Assembly (NCBI GenBank): GCA_012861695.1
Contig: JAAOOA010000006.1
Location: forward strand, 33,537,434-33,601,433
DNA from: Trematomus loennbergii
Lineage: Eukaryota; Chordata; Actinopteri; Perciformes; Nototheniidae
Direction: 5' to 3'
DNA: 64,000 bases
The position numbers and the translations under genes are program-made. Below are positions 29,205 to 42,640 of this stretch, piece after piece. Under the pieces are notes generated by a model. The model searched no databases. It was given only the letters and a program-made list of their open reading frames with translations, and had not been told where the DNA came from. How positions within the stretch are numbered: position 1 is the first letter of the stretch; each line of letters opens with the position of its first letter.

Positions 29205-29831
29205 ACACTCATTTGTGAGTACATAGTGCTTAGTACAAGGCCAGGAATTCTTTCCCATTGACTCAGAACAATGTGAAAAGTTATCTTCCAGTTCATGTTG
29301 TCATCGGCTCAGATGTCCAGCAAACAACACAACCATCTCTTGCAAGCGGTCTCGGACCGGTTGTTTTTTCCGCATTAGAGTACGATTACAGCATTCACAA
29401 ATGCCCTGATAGTTGGCATGTGAAAGCATCATTAAAGGAATCATAAGTAGATTAAACTCAAACAATGTATAATATTGTAATAATATGGTAATGTATAATA
29501 ACAATGTTTAATATTTGAGACAGCCAGGGTTCTGATAAGAGTTGCATGATAAATAAGTCATGCACTACAATGAGGTCAATTGGACTGGAGTTCCTGCTGT
29601 AACACTTGTGCTGTTGAACATAAACCAAAGTAACCATACAGTAAGTACTAAATGATTAAGGACACGTGGACAGGGACACCTCTTGCAATAGGCAATGGGC
29701 TGGAGTGGATTAGTGAGGGGGGGGTCAATTAATTAATAGAATAATTTTATAGAGAGCACATATCGCTCCTACTTGCTCCAAAACAGCAGGAATCCATGAG
29801 AAGCAGCTTATCACATACCCTTCACCAGGGA

Positions 29832-30053
<222 letters not shown>

Positions 30054-30593
30054 GTAGTCACACAGAATACGGGGAATGAAATATCTATGAGTGTGTGAGA
30101 GAGAAAAAGAGAGTATGATCATGTGTGTATGACGAGGGACAGAAACCGTGTGTGTGGGTCTTTATGTATTGCTCCTCCACAGGCAGCCAGGCAACTCTCT
30201 TGGATGAATGTTGCCTGAGGTTCACCGGGCCTCCCGCTGCTCCCCGGCACTCCAGGCGTCAGTGAGCAGGGAGGTAATTCGCTGACACTGTGTCACTTGT
30301 GATAATTGGGGAACATCAGTGCGCTCACTCACCTGTCTCTGCGCAGGTGCTGGGGTGTCATCGCCCACCGGAGAGGAACAGCTCCTCCTCCTCCTCCTCC
30401 TCCTCTCTCCTTCTTTTTTTTACTTCCCGCCACCTAAACAGCTGCTGTTGATGTGATTGAGGGAGGGACAGGAAGGAAAAAGGCTCATTTAAACCTGTGT
30501 TTAGTCATTTATTATCTTTACTGTCCTCTATGTGTGACCGCTCAGAAGTGCAACACAGCAACAGAGTCTACGAACTAAGCTATATCGTATCTT
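30054..30593. other. Non-coding stretch, no gene seen
   Basis: Contains (CTC)8 at 30382-30405. The block 30180-30360 is moderately GC-rich and unique-looking. No exon was recognised. Confidence 0.5.
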
Positions 30594-31126
30594 AGGAGGA
30601 AACATGTGGGGACTGCAAGAACTTTGGAGGAACCATGTGGGGACCAATATAATGTATGTGAGGACCTCTACAATTGTGGAAGAACCCTGTTGTGTAGCAA
30701 GAACTGTGGAGGAACCACATGGGGACCGATAAGAGTTGAGACAAATAACGTTGGGGCTGCGAGAATAGTGGAGGAATCATTTGGGGACCCCAAGACATGT
30801 GTAGGAACCAAGACTTGAAGAAAAAAATGTTGTGGAGACTTCAAGAACTGTGGATAAACTGAATTGGGAACACAAGGATTTTGGAGGAATCACATGGGGA
30901 CCGAAATAAATGTAGTCAAACCAAATTGGGATTACGAGAATTGTGCAGAAACCACATGAGCACCGAAAGATATGTTGACGAACCATGTTGGGACCGTGAG
31001 AATTGTGGAGGAACCATGTGGGGATTGCAAGAACAATAGAGGAACCATGCTGGAATCGCAGGAAATGTGTAGCAACCATGTGGGGACCGCAAGAAGTGTG
31101 GAGGAACCTTATGGGGAACTGTAGAA
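30594..31126. repeat. 31-bp imperfect minisatellite, about 17 units
   Basis: The core 'ggaggaaccatgtggggacc' recurs, with 'gcaagaact' completing the unit. Core starts at 30595, 30626, 30708, 30770 and 30801 are spaced by 31 or about twice 31. Units are well diverged, so the array is old. Apparent frames of 68 to 130 codons on both strands follow from 31-bp periodicity and diverged units, not from a gene. Confidence 0.85.
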
Positions 31127-32024
31127 GAACAATAACTGTGATCAGCTTCTTCTGTTTGCTACAGGTCAAAGATTGAAGACAATATTTAACGAGTTTAAGG
31201 ATGGCTCATGTTCTTCTTTCAAACCACACTCAGCATCAATGCTATGACATGGCTAAGAGACATTTGTAAACTACACACACTAAAACCAGTCCAGAGTTAC
31301 ATGGTTAATTTCATCATTTAAGAAAAATACAAAAGTTAGGACAGAAAATAAATGTCAGATTAGGGTAAACATGAAACAAAAGGGGAGGGGGGCCACCCAC
31401 AGAACGAGGCAAGAAGGAGCAACAGTCAAACCACTTGGGAGTAATGGTCTGTGAGACTAATATTTCCTCTGTCTCTGCTGAACCCTGAAGGAGAGGGGGT
31501 GGGTGGATGAATGGGGAGGGGGGTTGGTGGTAGTGGTGGGGGTGCTCACTTGTTGTCGTGTGATGTTGGAGGGAAGGAGGGGGGCAGGAGTGGGTCACCT
31601 GTAATGGCGGTGCGCTAGATTGTGGCCATTCCACACTCATTACACCATTTACAATTACTGCTACCTATCACCCTCCCTTCCCCAAACTCCCCAAGAGGCC
31701 AGTCTCAACCATTAGCACCACGACTCAAATGAAGTGGATAATTGTGTCTCTCTGTGGCATATCATGGGACAAGAGAGTCAGACAAGAGAGGAGGAGGGAG
31801 GAAAGAGAGGGAGTAAATGAGAGAGAGAAATGTTGAGAGACAAAGAGATGTACAACATTAAAAAAGGGATTTGGGTTGTAATCACAGCCGATTGTTTTGA
31901 CTCATTTTGTGTTACACTGCGACTGGAACACAATGAAAATCAATGACATCATTTTGCAGTTTACAGTCAAGGGCACAATGAAAATGCTGGAGTTATGATT
32001 AACAATATTTCCAAATATCACAAC
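31127..32024. other. Non-coding stretch with G-rich tract
   Basis: The plus strand is G-rich at 31381-31585, including closely spaced runs of G5, G3, G4 and G6 at 31495-31522, a possible quadruplex. The minus-strand frame over it is proline- and histidine-rich low complexity. No gene was recognised. Confidence 0.5.
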
Positions 32025-32028
32025 TTAA

Positions 32029-32536
32029 AGGTCCCCTATCATACTGTTTTTCATCAATATATTATAGGTCTCAGATTTATACAAAACATGTCTCTGAAGT
32101 GTTTGGCTCAAAATACCAAACAGATCACCCATTGAAGCATCCCATAATCCCCTCTGTTTCAGCCCTGTTTCAAAAGTGCTGATTCTCTGTCTGTTACTTT
32201 AGATGAAAATACGGAGCCCCTCCCAACGCCCCTGCAAGATATTTGGTTAAAAAAAAAACACTGGTGCTCTAGGAGGAGATTCAGGTGATAAGGGGGGGGG
32301 GGGGTTACCTTGGTTGGTGATTGGCTAATGGTTACACAAGCCAAAAAATCGTTATGACATCATAAAGTGGCCAAAATCTGATCAGGTCATTTTCAGACAA
32401 GTTTTTATATAAATGGATCAGGACAAAAAGAGAGAGAATCTTTTTTCCTGAAACTTTCAGAATCTATTTACACAGAGGGGACACATGGTTATGTATAAAA
32501 GACATGAAAAAGTAGATTTTGCATAATAGGTCCCCT
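32029..32536. mobile_element. TTAA-flanked MITE ('GGTCCCCTAT' family)
   Basis: A 508-bp element bounded by TTAA (32025-32028 and 32537-32540), with inverted ends 'aggtcccctatcat' and, on the opposite strand, 'aggggacctattatgc'. TTAA flanks fit piggyBac/Looper-type movement. A second family member lies at 62844-63319. There is no coding capacity. Confidence 0.72.
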
Positions 32537-32540
32537 TTAA

Positions 32541-34188
32541 TGTTCGAGGTGAGAAATAAGGTAAGATTTGTATATTGATTGTCAGAAAGATTACCGTTAA
32601 TGCATTTGCTTCTTTAGTTTAATACATGCATTAAAACAATTTCCTTTAGACTTGGTCAGGAAACAAATCTGATAACTTTAAGATGAATTTCATTACAATA
32701 AGAGTGCTATGATTCGAACAAATAGGACTGTCACAATATCAGGTCTCACGAGACAATTATCAAATTCTAATAACGATAATGTAATGTAAGTAATACAAGT
32801 AGTGCATTTCCTCTTTTTTGTCAAAAGAATTCCACTTAAATATGAGTATAGGAAGGTCGAGAGAGACTGTAACCAGAACTATGTATATGAAATAATTAAT
32901 AAAGGCACTGGATTATTTACACAATATTTAGTGTGTTTTAATAATATGATTAATCCATGTTTGAAATATCACTGTAATTGTCAATATTACTACAACCCTT
33001 ATTCAAAAGCATCTGTCTTTGATACAAATCCCATTTGCTCTTACTATAAGTAGAACACTTGTCTGATAGGGATATGCAAAGAACCAAACACACATAAGAT
33101 ATTTACAATTTATCATCTCAAAGCGTTGCCTTATACTCAATTAAAATGATTAGACACTGCTGCAAAAAAAGGCTACCAGATTTGTTCATATGCTGATATT
33201 CATTGCAAAAGCACAATAGACGAGAATGCCCAGGATATGATGGGCTGGCAGAGCGTCCCTGAAGGGCCTCAGAGGAACGGTGGGATGCTTGCCATGGACC
33301 TGATCTGTGTCTCCGGGGATCTCAAGGGGCTTCAGGGTCTAAGTGTTAAGGACTGATGTGGATCACAAGAGCAGCTTCCAGATCCTGGTGGGCTAATGAC
33401 AGCCTACCACTGTGCATCTTCATTCAAAATGAAACACTTCTTATATGTTGCACATAGGGTGGGAAACTCATGAATAGGAAAGTGAACAAAAATAGAGATT
33501 CATCTCATGGCGTCTCTTGAATGCTAAATATAAGATGAAGGCCAAATGCTTTCTGAGCAAACCCAGACAGACTTGTCAAACTTTGTGCCATTACTATCCT
33601 TTGTCTTAGCGCAGTTGTCATGTACAGCCTGTACCCGTATGAAATATTAATTTTGCATAATAACTTTCAAAGGGGAATAAAGCACAGAGTTAATTATTAA
33701 TTGCATGTGTATTCAAGGCATCTCTCTTTTTTCAGACGCGCCAACAAATTGCGACAGTTGCCACTCTAAGGAAAAAGAATCCCATAATGCCATGCTGAAG
33801 CAGAAATGACAATCACTAAACACTGATGCAAGTTCCACGAAACATCTAACCTACATTTCACAGGTATCAGTGGGAGATTCACCAGCACTCTGCACTTTCT
33901 CGTCTTCTCTCAGCTGAGAAGACTCATGTCCCACCTGCTCTTCACATTTAGAGCATGTGTTAAACTGATACACATGGAACAGCAGTTATAACTTAGGCAC
34001 ACACATATGAAATGGTCCAAAGAACATAGCACATGTTTTACTTAAAGCTTAAAGATTAGTTTGTTACTTTGAGGCAAAGGAAAATACTGAAAACACAACA
34101 TTAGGTGTATTAAAGGTATTAAATAAAGCAAAAAGTGTGAAGCAATTTTATTTAGTGGAATGATAAAGTATATGAAGCATGTGACTTT
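32541..34188. other. Non-coding stretch; possible conserved block at 33.5-33.8 kb
   Basis: No gene was recognised. Positions 33540-33790 are repeat-free with motif-rich A/T islands ('atgaaatattaattttgcat', 'agttaattattaattgcatg') that include octamer- and homeodomain-like sites, suggesting enhancer-like DNA. This is inference only. Confidence 0.35.
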
Positions 34189-34332
34189 TAAGAGGAAATA
34201 TTGAGCTAATTTTCAGGTTCATATTTGTATTTTGTGCTTTTACTATTTTTAGCCTTTGAAGACCATTTATATGCACAAAAAGCCGATATAACACACCACA
34301 GGTAAGGGGGAAAAGCATAATAGGACCTCTAT
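34189..34332. repeat. Copy of the 9.76-kb MITE-like repeat
   Basis: It shares 'caggttcatatttgtatt', 'tagcctttg' and 'atataacacac' blocks, in the same order, with 9786-9955. It ends 'gcataataggacctc'. Confidence 0.5.
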
Positions 34333-35199
34333 CAAATCCACTGAAGCTTGCAATTGAAGAGTCAAAAAATAGCATCAGATTAGTCTCCTCATCGTTCAAC
34401 ACAGATATAATATACCATTTCCTGCATTTCCATAATTCTTTATCATAGGTCCAACTGGTGCAATGTTTGTGTTGTCATCTTTGTATGCCTCTTTTTATGC
34501 AATATTTTCCGACTAGACAAATGGTTACTGCTAACCTCGATGAACAAAATCTTAAAAATTGCATAACTGCTGTGATTCAATAAGTCAATCACATTTTCTT
34601 TGCAGATTTTGTAATTATTCTTTAAAGTTTGTGAAATAATTTGACAGAAACCTGACTTGTATTCAATCATACTAAAATGTCTATGGCTTTTACTGTAAGT
34701 TAGCGAGCAGCTTCCTATTAGCAACATCCAGTAAACACAGAGCAACATAAGCATTCATTTAAAATTGTGCAACATAACCAATGGAGGTTGACTATCCTTT
34801 TACCTCTATTTTGGTCTTCACCAGCTCTTGATACAAACCTGGCTCTTTGGCAGTTGTCTTATGTTCATTGCTTACTTATTATGTATGCTGTTTGGGGCTG
34901 TGTAAAATGGATATATTGAAACCTTTTCAAAGAAACCCAAATATTTAACTGAAAGATGCTAAAAAGTTCGGATGAACTGCAATCAAATTTTCTGTAGGTT
35001 TTTCACTTATCATTTGATCTTTTTCTGATATGAAAATACTAATTACAGTCATTTTAACCCATTAGAACAAATAGCCCATTCGAGATTTTATTGGACCATC
35101 CTTTTCTTGTTTTCCCCCTTACTGTACAAAAAACAAGGTTTTATGGATTCTAGATATGTTCTACTGTGTGTGTGCAGACAGCAAGGCCAAGGTCAGTTA
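34333..35199. other. Non-coding stretch, no gene seen
   Basis: A/T-rich DNA with short random frames on both strands and no recognisable repeat ends. Confidence 0.5.
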
Positions 35200-38100
35200 A
35201 TTTGAAGTGGCTACGTCATAAACCCATCAGGCGTCAGTATGGGAGGAAATCAAGCAAGCCGCTCTGATGAGGGGAAATGCTATCTGCTAGACAATGGATA
35301 TCTCATTTACTGCATTTCTGTCCCATTTCAACACACTTTGCCCAGAGCCCGTTAATATGCACGTTATCCGACTGCGCTGAGGGGGCGTATGGAGCCAGCG
35401 AGAGGGGGGGTCGGAGGTTTAAAGGGAGTGCGGCTGAGGCGAGACGGACCATTTCAGTGTCAATTTACAGCAATTCCCGCCGTCAAAAATGAGAGGGAAA
35501 AAAGTGAGAGTACTTCCCATTTTCTTCGCAGATCTTTTAGTTTAATTCAATTGGACCTTTCAATACCTTATTTATGGCACACAGGAAGCATTCACCCTAT
35601 TGCATTATTGGGAGTGGGGGAGAGATAAAGACGCTGATTCTTTAAAGCTCCTCGGCACAAAAGGAGATAAAAGCAGATAAAAAGAGGAGTGTGTTTTTCA
35701 TTGTGTTCGGTTCTGTGAGGGAGGAGAGGATTAAGACGCTTTATAATGCTGCCTGTCTGTGTTCAGGAGACAAAACACTAGCTAATACATTTAACTAAAC
35801 TCAGACCAGGGCTATATTTGACTTCGACACATACTTTCCAATTGACGACATCAAAACTTACAGCTAGAACTTCACAGGCCATTCCATCAAAGGATATACG
35901 GAACAATCTAAATGTAAAAGCTCTTGCTCAATTTATCCTTTAATCTTAGAGCATGTAATATTTTGATAATCAGGAGAGGGATCATTTCAGAACGCTGATG
36001 AGTGTGAATCCCACAAAAAACGCAGATGGGAATCATACAAAAGCAGCGCGCCGCACATGAATAATAGGTCAGATGTGATCGAACAGCTCCATCTACAGCG
36101 ATGGCGAGCCAGCATATCTCGTCTTTTCCAGGAAACTCAATCAATAAGCAGTCACTAATGTGTTTGACTGAGTGAGATGCCTGAATCCATATTTAAATCA
36201 TTGTTGCACACATCATCTCCCTCAAGTTATATGTGATTAGGCACGACTGCGTTCACATTGGAACATATTTGCTGTTAATTATTGACTTTTTCCTCACAGA
36301 TGCAAAGTGATTGCTAGTGTCTTTAACCCCTAGTCTTCCAGGATCGCAACCCCTGAGCTCTCTTTACACAGCGAAGCATGGAGGGAGGTTTGCCAGATAA
36401 AACATAATGAAATGACACATTCCCTTACTGAGTAGCACCGCCGCGATGGCTCCAGGCGCTACCTTTGTCTCCATCACAGCGATGACGAAGATCGAGCATT
36501 GTAACGCAACACCCCTGATTTCATGCAATGTGGTGGATTATGGATATGAATTGAACGCTCAGCTCTTTTTTTGTGTTCCAATTTCCAAATTAGGATTTTC
36601 TGCCTTCATAATGACACAAAGCATTCTCTTAGTCAAATCAATGGCAGCTATTTATATGAGCGGTAATCCTTCACCCAGCACTGAACTGCCAGAAAAGAGG
36701 GATGGCTTTTAAAGTAACGCTGCAAAACAAAGGAGACACTAAATGAATGCAAATTGGCTTCTCTGTCTTTCTGAATGTCCATCTCGGAGAACACGGTTCA
36801 GCCGGCCAAGAAGAGGAAACAAAACAGCTGTCTTAAGACAGCTCATTTGGTAAATAACCTATAACGCCATGTTCACTAACGGTTAAGCTTAGAATAAAAT
36901 GTTCAAATAAGCAGCCCTCCCCTCCGCTAGCAGCAGCAGCAGCTCATTCCTCTCTGTCTTGCATTTCAACAGAACAGGGCATGAATGCTTGACAAGTGGG
37001 CTATCATCCAAGAGATCATTAAGCACAAGGGTTGAAGTGCCATCTTCAGTGCCATGGCAACAGGGTTGAGAGATGAGATAAAAACAATGCGAGGCAGGAG
37101 GCAGGAGGCGGGGCGGGCGCTCAACGATCGCCACTGATCGATGGATCTCTCTCTTTCTCTCCCTTTAGAGGCCAGGAACAGGAAGGGGAGGCTGGAACAG
37201 GAGGACAGTGAGAGAGGGGAGGGGGGGGGGGAAGGCCAAGCAGCTTTAGGGTTTCATAGGTGCACTAACAGTGGGAACTGTCTCTCTTCAAAGCGCCGAT
37301 CGTTTTCTTCACAAGGGTCTAATTGAACATGTCAAACAGTGCATTTGCATGGAATGATTATTTTTTACTTTGTGAGCCAGGGGCTTTCGCATCTGTACCA
37401 AAGAACAGCCACTCAGCACTCACACAGAGTGAAGGATGCCGTGTGAAATCAAGGCACAGAATCATACCAACATGGCCGATTATTTTACTATTTCTAAAAA
37501 TGGTTAGCAACCTCACAAATCTGGGTTCAATCCAAACACATCACCGTACCGTAGCTTTGTGAAAGCATAAGCACTTTTTGGTGAGTATGCATACAGTATC
37601 TGTTTCTCTTCCTACATAACAGTCATTTGGAGTATGATAGAGGTGAGCCGACAGGAGCAAGTGTATTATCTTTTGCAGCTGTCAGCACTGTTTGCGGTTT
37701 TGTGCTGAAGCTCCACGGGGCTTCCACTAAATGCCATCAGGTTACGACTGTGGTTGTTTGCTTTTTTAATTATAGCGGGAATGCTTTTTGAAGCGTGCGA
37801 TAAGCACTCCACGACACCCCCTTACTCTGGGGTTGCATGCACGCACGCTGCAGCTCCACCATGCACCTACACACACACATGCCTAAAACATACACAACCC
37901 CGGTTTGGGTAGTTGTCTGTCTCGCAACATGTGCTAATCAATCTGTTGAGAGCAATCTGTCAGGAAATCTTTAGCTTTAAACAACCCGGTGTGAATAGGG
38001 ATGAGGCCCTTTCCATGGGGCAGGGAACTGCAGGGACTTAGCAATAGCTGTCTTTACGCATCCCGGAGTGTCAATAAGGATTAGGAGCGAGCTTTATCTC

Positions 38101-38930
38101 TTCAAACACACCGACCAGTCACTCATTTAAATGGATGAACAATTCAGGTCTGCTCAATAAATAAAAAAAGAATATACTTCCATAAATACATTCAAATCCC
38201 AACTCCATTCAAATTCCACCACCATATGCTTAATTTAAGATCTAATCTCCCGTTTTCTATTTCCACCAATTCACGGAAGGCAAATCTTTGTACACATAGT
38301 TGTTTAAGACCTCAAAGGATAAACACAGACTACCTATTGTTGATGGCAATGCACCTTTATCCTCAACTTAAGACCCACAGTTCCTTTGAGAGTGCTGCCG
38401 GCAGATGCAGTATGCAAAGCAGGTGCACTGAGGGAAACATGCCCGACAAAAGAGACATTATTGCATTTCACAACCTCCCAAAAAGACGAGCAGAATATTA
38501 AAGGTGACACAACTGTATTTACACATCATTTCAATAGACCTAAAATAACCTCATTTATATCTTGCTCTATCAAATAAAAGGAGGCAATAAAATCTGCCAA
38601 GAGAAGAACAAATAAAAGCAAATTTTGACATTTTGCTTTTTGACGCCTTCCATTTATAGGTCAGAGGAAACACCAGCCGACCTCTCATTGTTTTTAAATG
38701 CCATTTGTAAGTCTGGGAAGCGGGAATTAATTAATGCGTGGGTAGCTGCCACTGTCAAGAGGCGGCACATTAAAATCAATGATTAATAAATTCAAAACAC
38801 ACAACAAACTCAGCTGGGAGATGAAAATAGTATTGTGTGCTCCATAGGAAGCAGCCCCAGTGCGGGTCTCCTACTGACGAGGCGGCCACTCAGATGGCTA
38901 ATGGAAAGTAGCCGGTGCCAGCTGTGTGCC
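35200..38930. promoter_or_regulatory. Candidate cluster of conserved non-coding elements
   Basis: A 3.7-kb stretch almost free of recognisable transposons and microsatellites, in contrast to its surroundings. Blocks at about 35200-35480, 36420-36720, 37000-37140, 37330-37500, 37690-38080 and 38640-38900 combine balanced composition with homeodomain-like cores ('attaattaatgcg', 'tttaattatagc', 'ttaattaa') and have no open frame. This pattern is typical of regulatory deserts around developmental transcription-factor genes. No target gene is in the window, and conservation was not tested. Confidence 0.3.
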
Positions 38931-39523
38931 TGTGAATAAAATCACTTTAATTAAAGGAATTACAATGGAAAAGGAACCGGGGATGTGTGGAGTAGTATCG
39001 ACAGGAAACGGCCTCTCATGTGTGACACACACACATATACACATTATGAAATCCCATAAAGACTTAAAAGAACAGAGTGCCTTTGTGCTGGTATTATTAA
39101 ATAGGCCTAATCCACACATGCTCTATTGTGCTGTGCGGCTCTAAGATTTACTCCAAATATGTCTAAATTGTAGTGGAAGATACAGATACTTTGGTAATGT
39201 CTGGCAGCGTGACACCCACCGAGGAACAAACGTGGCTTGAGCAAATAACAAATCCCTAAATACGATGAAATAAGGTGTTGTTTGTCTAAGCAGAGACAAC
39301 AAAATGATTGACTATATCCTGCTGGTTTGTCTGTGGGGAAATGGTAATAACAATGGTTTTATTTAACCTCTTATTAAGCATGACATAAAATTGGAGGGCT
39401 ATTTGTAAGTACTTTGTCTTCCACAGAACCTCTTCCAGAACTACATTTAATTCACGAATGGCTCTTGAACATTAGCTAAAAAGCAAAAACAGTTTGCAAT
39501 GGAGGGGCTGGTAAGTGGCTGAG
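38931..39523. other. Non-coding stretch, no gene seen
   Basis: A short 'acacacaca' run lies at 39025-39032. No gene or repeat terminus was identified. Confidence 0.5.
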
Positions 39524-39790
39524 ATGTGATGAGATAACAAAATATGAGTCAGTGTTTATATTTTCAATCCACTTTCCTATGTAGAATGATGTAATGTAAG
39601 TTATGTGTATGCAACACATTATTATTTAGCTTGTTAACACGTTAAGGCACACGATTAATCAAGAAATCTAAACACCACACAAAAATGTAATGGAAAATAA
39701 TCACATTACGAAGTTTGACCCCAACCTCCTCCCGTAGTATCAGTGCGGGATTTTAGCTTTGCGATTACTTGGCAAAGGCAGCTAGTGTTT
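39524..39790. repeat. Diverged copy of the 25.6-kb repeat
   Basis: Shares 'gagataacaaaatatgagtc', 'gtatgcaacac', 'cacattac' and 'tttgaccccaa' with 25645-25815, in the same order and orientation. Confidence 0.5.
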
Positions 39791-40754
39791 ACACTCACTT
39801 TGTAGCAGATGTTCCCTTATGTGGTTGTCTAATATTCAGAAATCATCAAAACTAAGCTGAGTTGTTACAATAAAGTAAAAAAAACTCAGATTTGTTGCCT
39901 TGCATTATTTTATTATAACATCTAAACCTCTCCCTGTAAACTACAAGTAAATAAAACTTGAGATTAATAATTCATTTATTATAATAATTATTTACCGATC
40001 AACACCACACATTTTTATCTCCCTTTCCCAACATCAGATGACCCTGAACAATACATGATGAATAATTTGAGAATACTAGAAAATCTTGGATTGCCTATTG
40101 TTGTTTGTTGAAAGATTACAGATGTGCCAGATTCTACTTTGAGATGTAATATGTTGCCATTACATAATAAACCAGGAGAAGCTGCACTCTGTCATGATTT
40201 GTGACAATCATTGTTTAAAAAGAAAATCTCATAATTTAGCATGGAGCTTGAATGTCTTAACCAACATGAATTGATGCATAAATGTTGTTTTTTGTTTGTT
40301 TTGGTGATGTGTGGTTTGATTATATTTATATATGTGATGCTGAGTGCATACATTTATTCAATTCCCACTGTGGGAGATCTCCTGGGACATCAAATATAGG
40401 CTGCTTGTGATTTCATGAGGTCCGAATATTGTGCCGAGATGCTGGTGTGTAGCGTATATATACATAAATATGAATATGCCCGAATAATCCTAAGAGTGAT
40501 TGACTCATTTAAATGGCCAGACATGAATAGAAAACAATGTATTCATTCAATGATAAAAACAACAATATATCATTCATAATGTATGAAAATGCAAAAGTGG
40601 ACCAACATTTTAATAATCAGAACTTTGTCACAGGCCATAACAGTGAAGCCTGATCGTTTTAAAGCTAATGTAATTATGCCTTGTTACTCTAATAATACAC
40701 TATTAATCACAAAAGACTGGAAATGCATAATAGTTTCAATATCAAAATATAACA
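39791..40754. other. Non-coding stretch, no gene seen
   Basis: A/T-rich DNA with no recognisable exon or transposon terminus. Confidence 0.5.
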
Positions 40755-42640
40755 ACAAGTCCTCCAACTCATACGACCAACTAGGTCGAATGTTCAAGCC
40801 CTTATTACGACCTATAATCACGTTTTAAAGTTTTTCGACCTCTAGTGCTCCCGTTGAATGCAAACGCTACGGAGGGACGTATATTCATAAATAACCCTCT
40901 CTGTAAAATCCTAAATTGTAGAATAGTTTGGCCATTAAAATGCTTTTTGATTAGATTTCTAGCGAGAAGTGTATATTGTACTTTCAGAATCCACGTCCAG
41001 TGGATGTGTAGGATCTATAGTTTGATAGATATTACAAAGATGATTTGAGGTCTCGCCAGGAGAACGTGTAACGGCAGCGTCCATGTAAAGTTAGCGTCAA
41101 CCCTCGCGGGTGAAAACAGTATTCCGGTCTCTAAGTTTTCATAATAAAACCGTATTCCCCCCACTGTCCAATGATTTTAAAGCTATATCTGCAGTACTCA
41201 TCCACTAAAAACATCAGTTTATCCTTACACGTTAATTACACAACATTAAAGGTAGGATAGGTAAGTTTGAGAAACCGGCTCGAGATACACTTTTTGTTAT
41301 ATTCCATGGAATGCTCTTAACATCCCGATAGCAATGAATATCTTAAGTGCTTTGACAAAAAATCCATAAAAAAATGTCATCTGTAGAAGCCGTAGTGCTG
41401 TAAAAAGCACGACCAATCATTTTAGCCGGCCCGGTTAAAATAACTGGATGGCCTACCTGCCTGTCAGCCTTCCATCTGTGCACAAACTTATCTCGTGCCC
41501 TCATTGGTCATGTGCGCGTTCGTGTGTGTTGGAGGAGGGGCTCTGTAAGGAAGTGGCAGATTTTTTCCGGCTGTGTATTTTCAAATTATAGCGCACTCGA
41601 GCTGGTTCCTCCAAAATGACCTACCCCACCTTTAATTGGTTTAAATTGTGTACAATGCTTTTGTGTTTTTCCCATAGGTGTTTCCCTTTCGATACAGTCT
41701 GCGTACAAATGACAGGACTTTACACATTGGAAATGCGTGCAATAGATATGCAGAAGTCTGATTTTGCGTGCATATGATACGCTAACCATTCCCATTGAGA
41801 TCAGAGGCCGAGTTGTGCGTGCATATGACACGCCACGTTTCATGCCTGCACCACTTATTTTTGTCCGGTCGGCTCTTGGTAGACCGGAAGCTGTGTGGTT
41901 CATAAAAACATGTTCTTACTCAATACCAAGACACGATTATTGTTTTTATTTTAAATCGTATAATGTCAGACTTTTGTTGCCGTCTGTGAGGAAAAGAAAT
42001 GTGGCTCAGAGCCTCAGAATAATGAAATCTGTATTTTTTTTAATCTTTTTTTCCTTCTAATTTGTTATTCTTTTCTAAATAACACACTGTTATTTACTCA
42101 ACAATAACACACAATTATCCTTGTTTTTATTTATTCGTTTAATTCTATAATCTTGGGCTTTTTAGCATGCTTTTTAGCTGTAAATAAAGTCACCGGAAAC
42201 AGACGTAGACTGTAAACTGATTACCCAAGATCCTCAGCTTGAAGCTTGGGATGTTTAACCGCAATGCATGTTGGGATATGGTGTTAATGCGATATGATAT
42301 CCGAAAAAAAATTCAGAGTTTAGGATGGTCGAAGACACTACACTACCCATAATCCCCAGCTATCGTTTGGGACTACAGTCCCGTTGACAAACCCTGTGAT
42401 TAATCTTCAAACTCTGGGATTGAATGTTGGAGTGGCAGTGCGCCAAGGTTACGCCGAGCGTCAAACAGCTATTAAAATTTAACGAAACCACGGCAGACTA
42501 ACCAAAACTGGACTCGAACGCCCCCCCAGAACTACACATGCTGCCTATTGTGTTTCGCAACAGGTTATATGGCACGTCTCTACTGGGAATTGTAGTTTTA
42601 AAAGACGTTTACGTTTTTCCCAAAATTAGAAGTTGACAGT
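40755..42640 (+). repeat. Left arm of a 10.5-kb inverted repeat
   Basis: Long blocks are the reverse complement of 50267-51218. The outer block 40790-41245 pairs with 50720-51150, and the inner block 42300-42635 pairs with 50267-50620. Identity looks roughly 85-90% by eye. This arm carries two extra pieces absent from the other: the MITE at 41250-41631 and about 600 bp at 41694-42298. No protein frame is present. The arm may be a terminal region of a large non-autonomous transposon or one of two independent copies of a repeat. Confidence 0.7.
41250..41631 (-). mobile_element. TTAA-flanked piggyBac-like MITE (copy 2)
   Basis: A 382-bp inverted-orientation relative of 21408-21787, flanked by TTAA (41246-41249 and 41632-41635). 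It begins 'aggtaggataggtaagtttg' and ends 'gacctaccccacct'. The matching position in the right arm near 50692-50696 reads 'TTGA' in the arm's orientation and has no insert, which gives a natural empty site. Confidence 0.82.

Noticed and set aside
30592..31169. Overlapping frames with repeated motifs on both strands
   Set aside because: A 31-bp tandem repeat explains the periodic translation; the units are diverged and non-coding.
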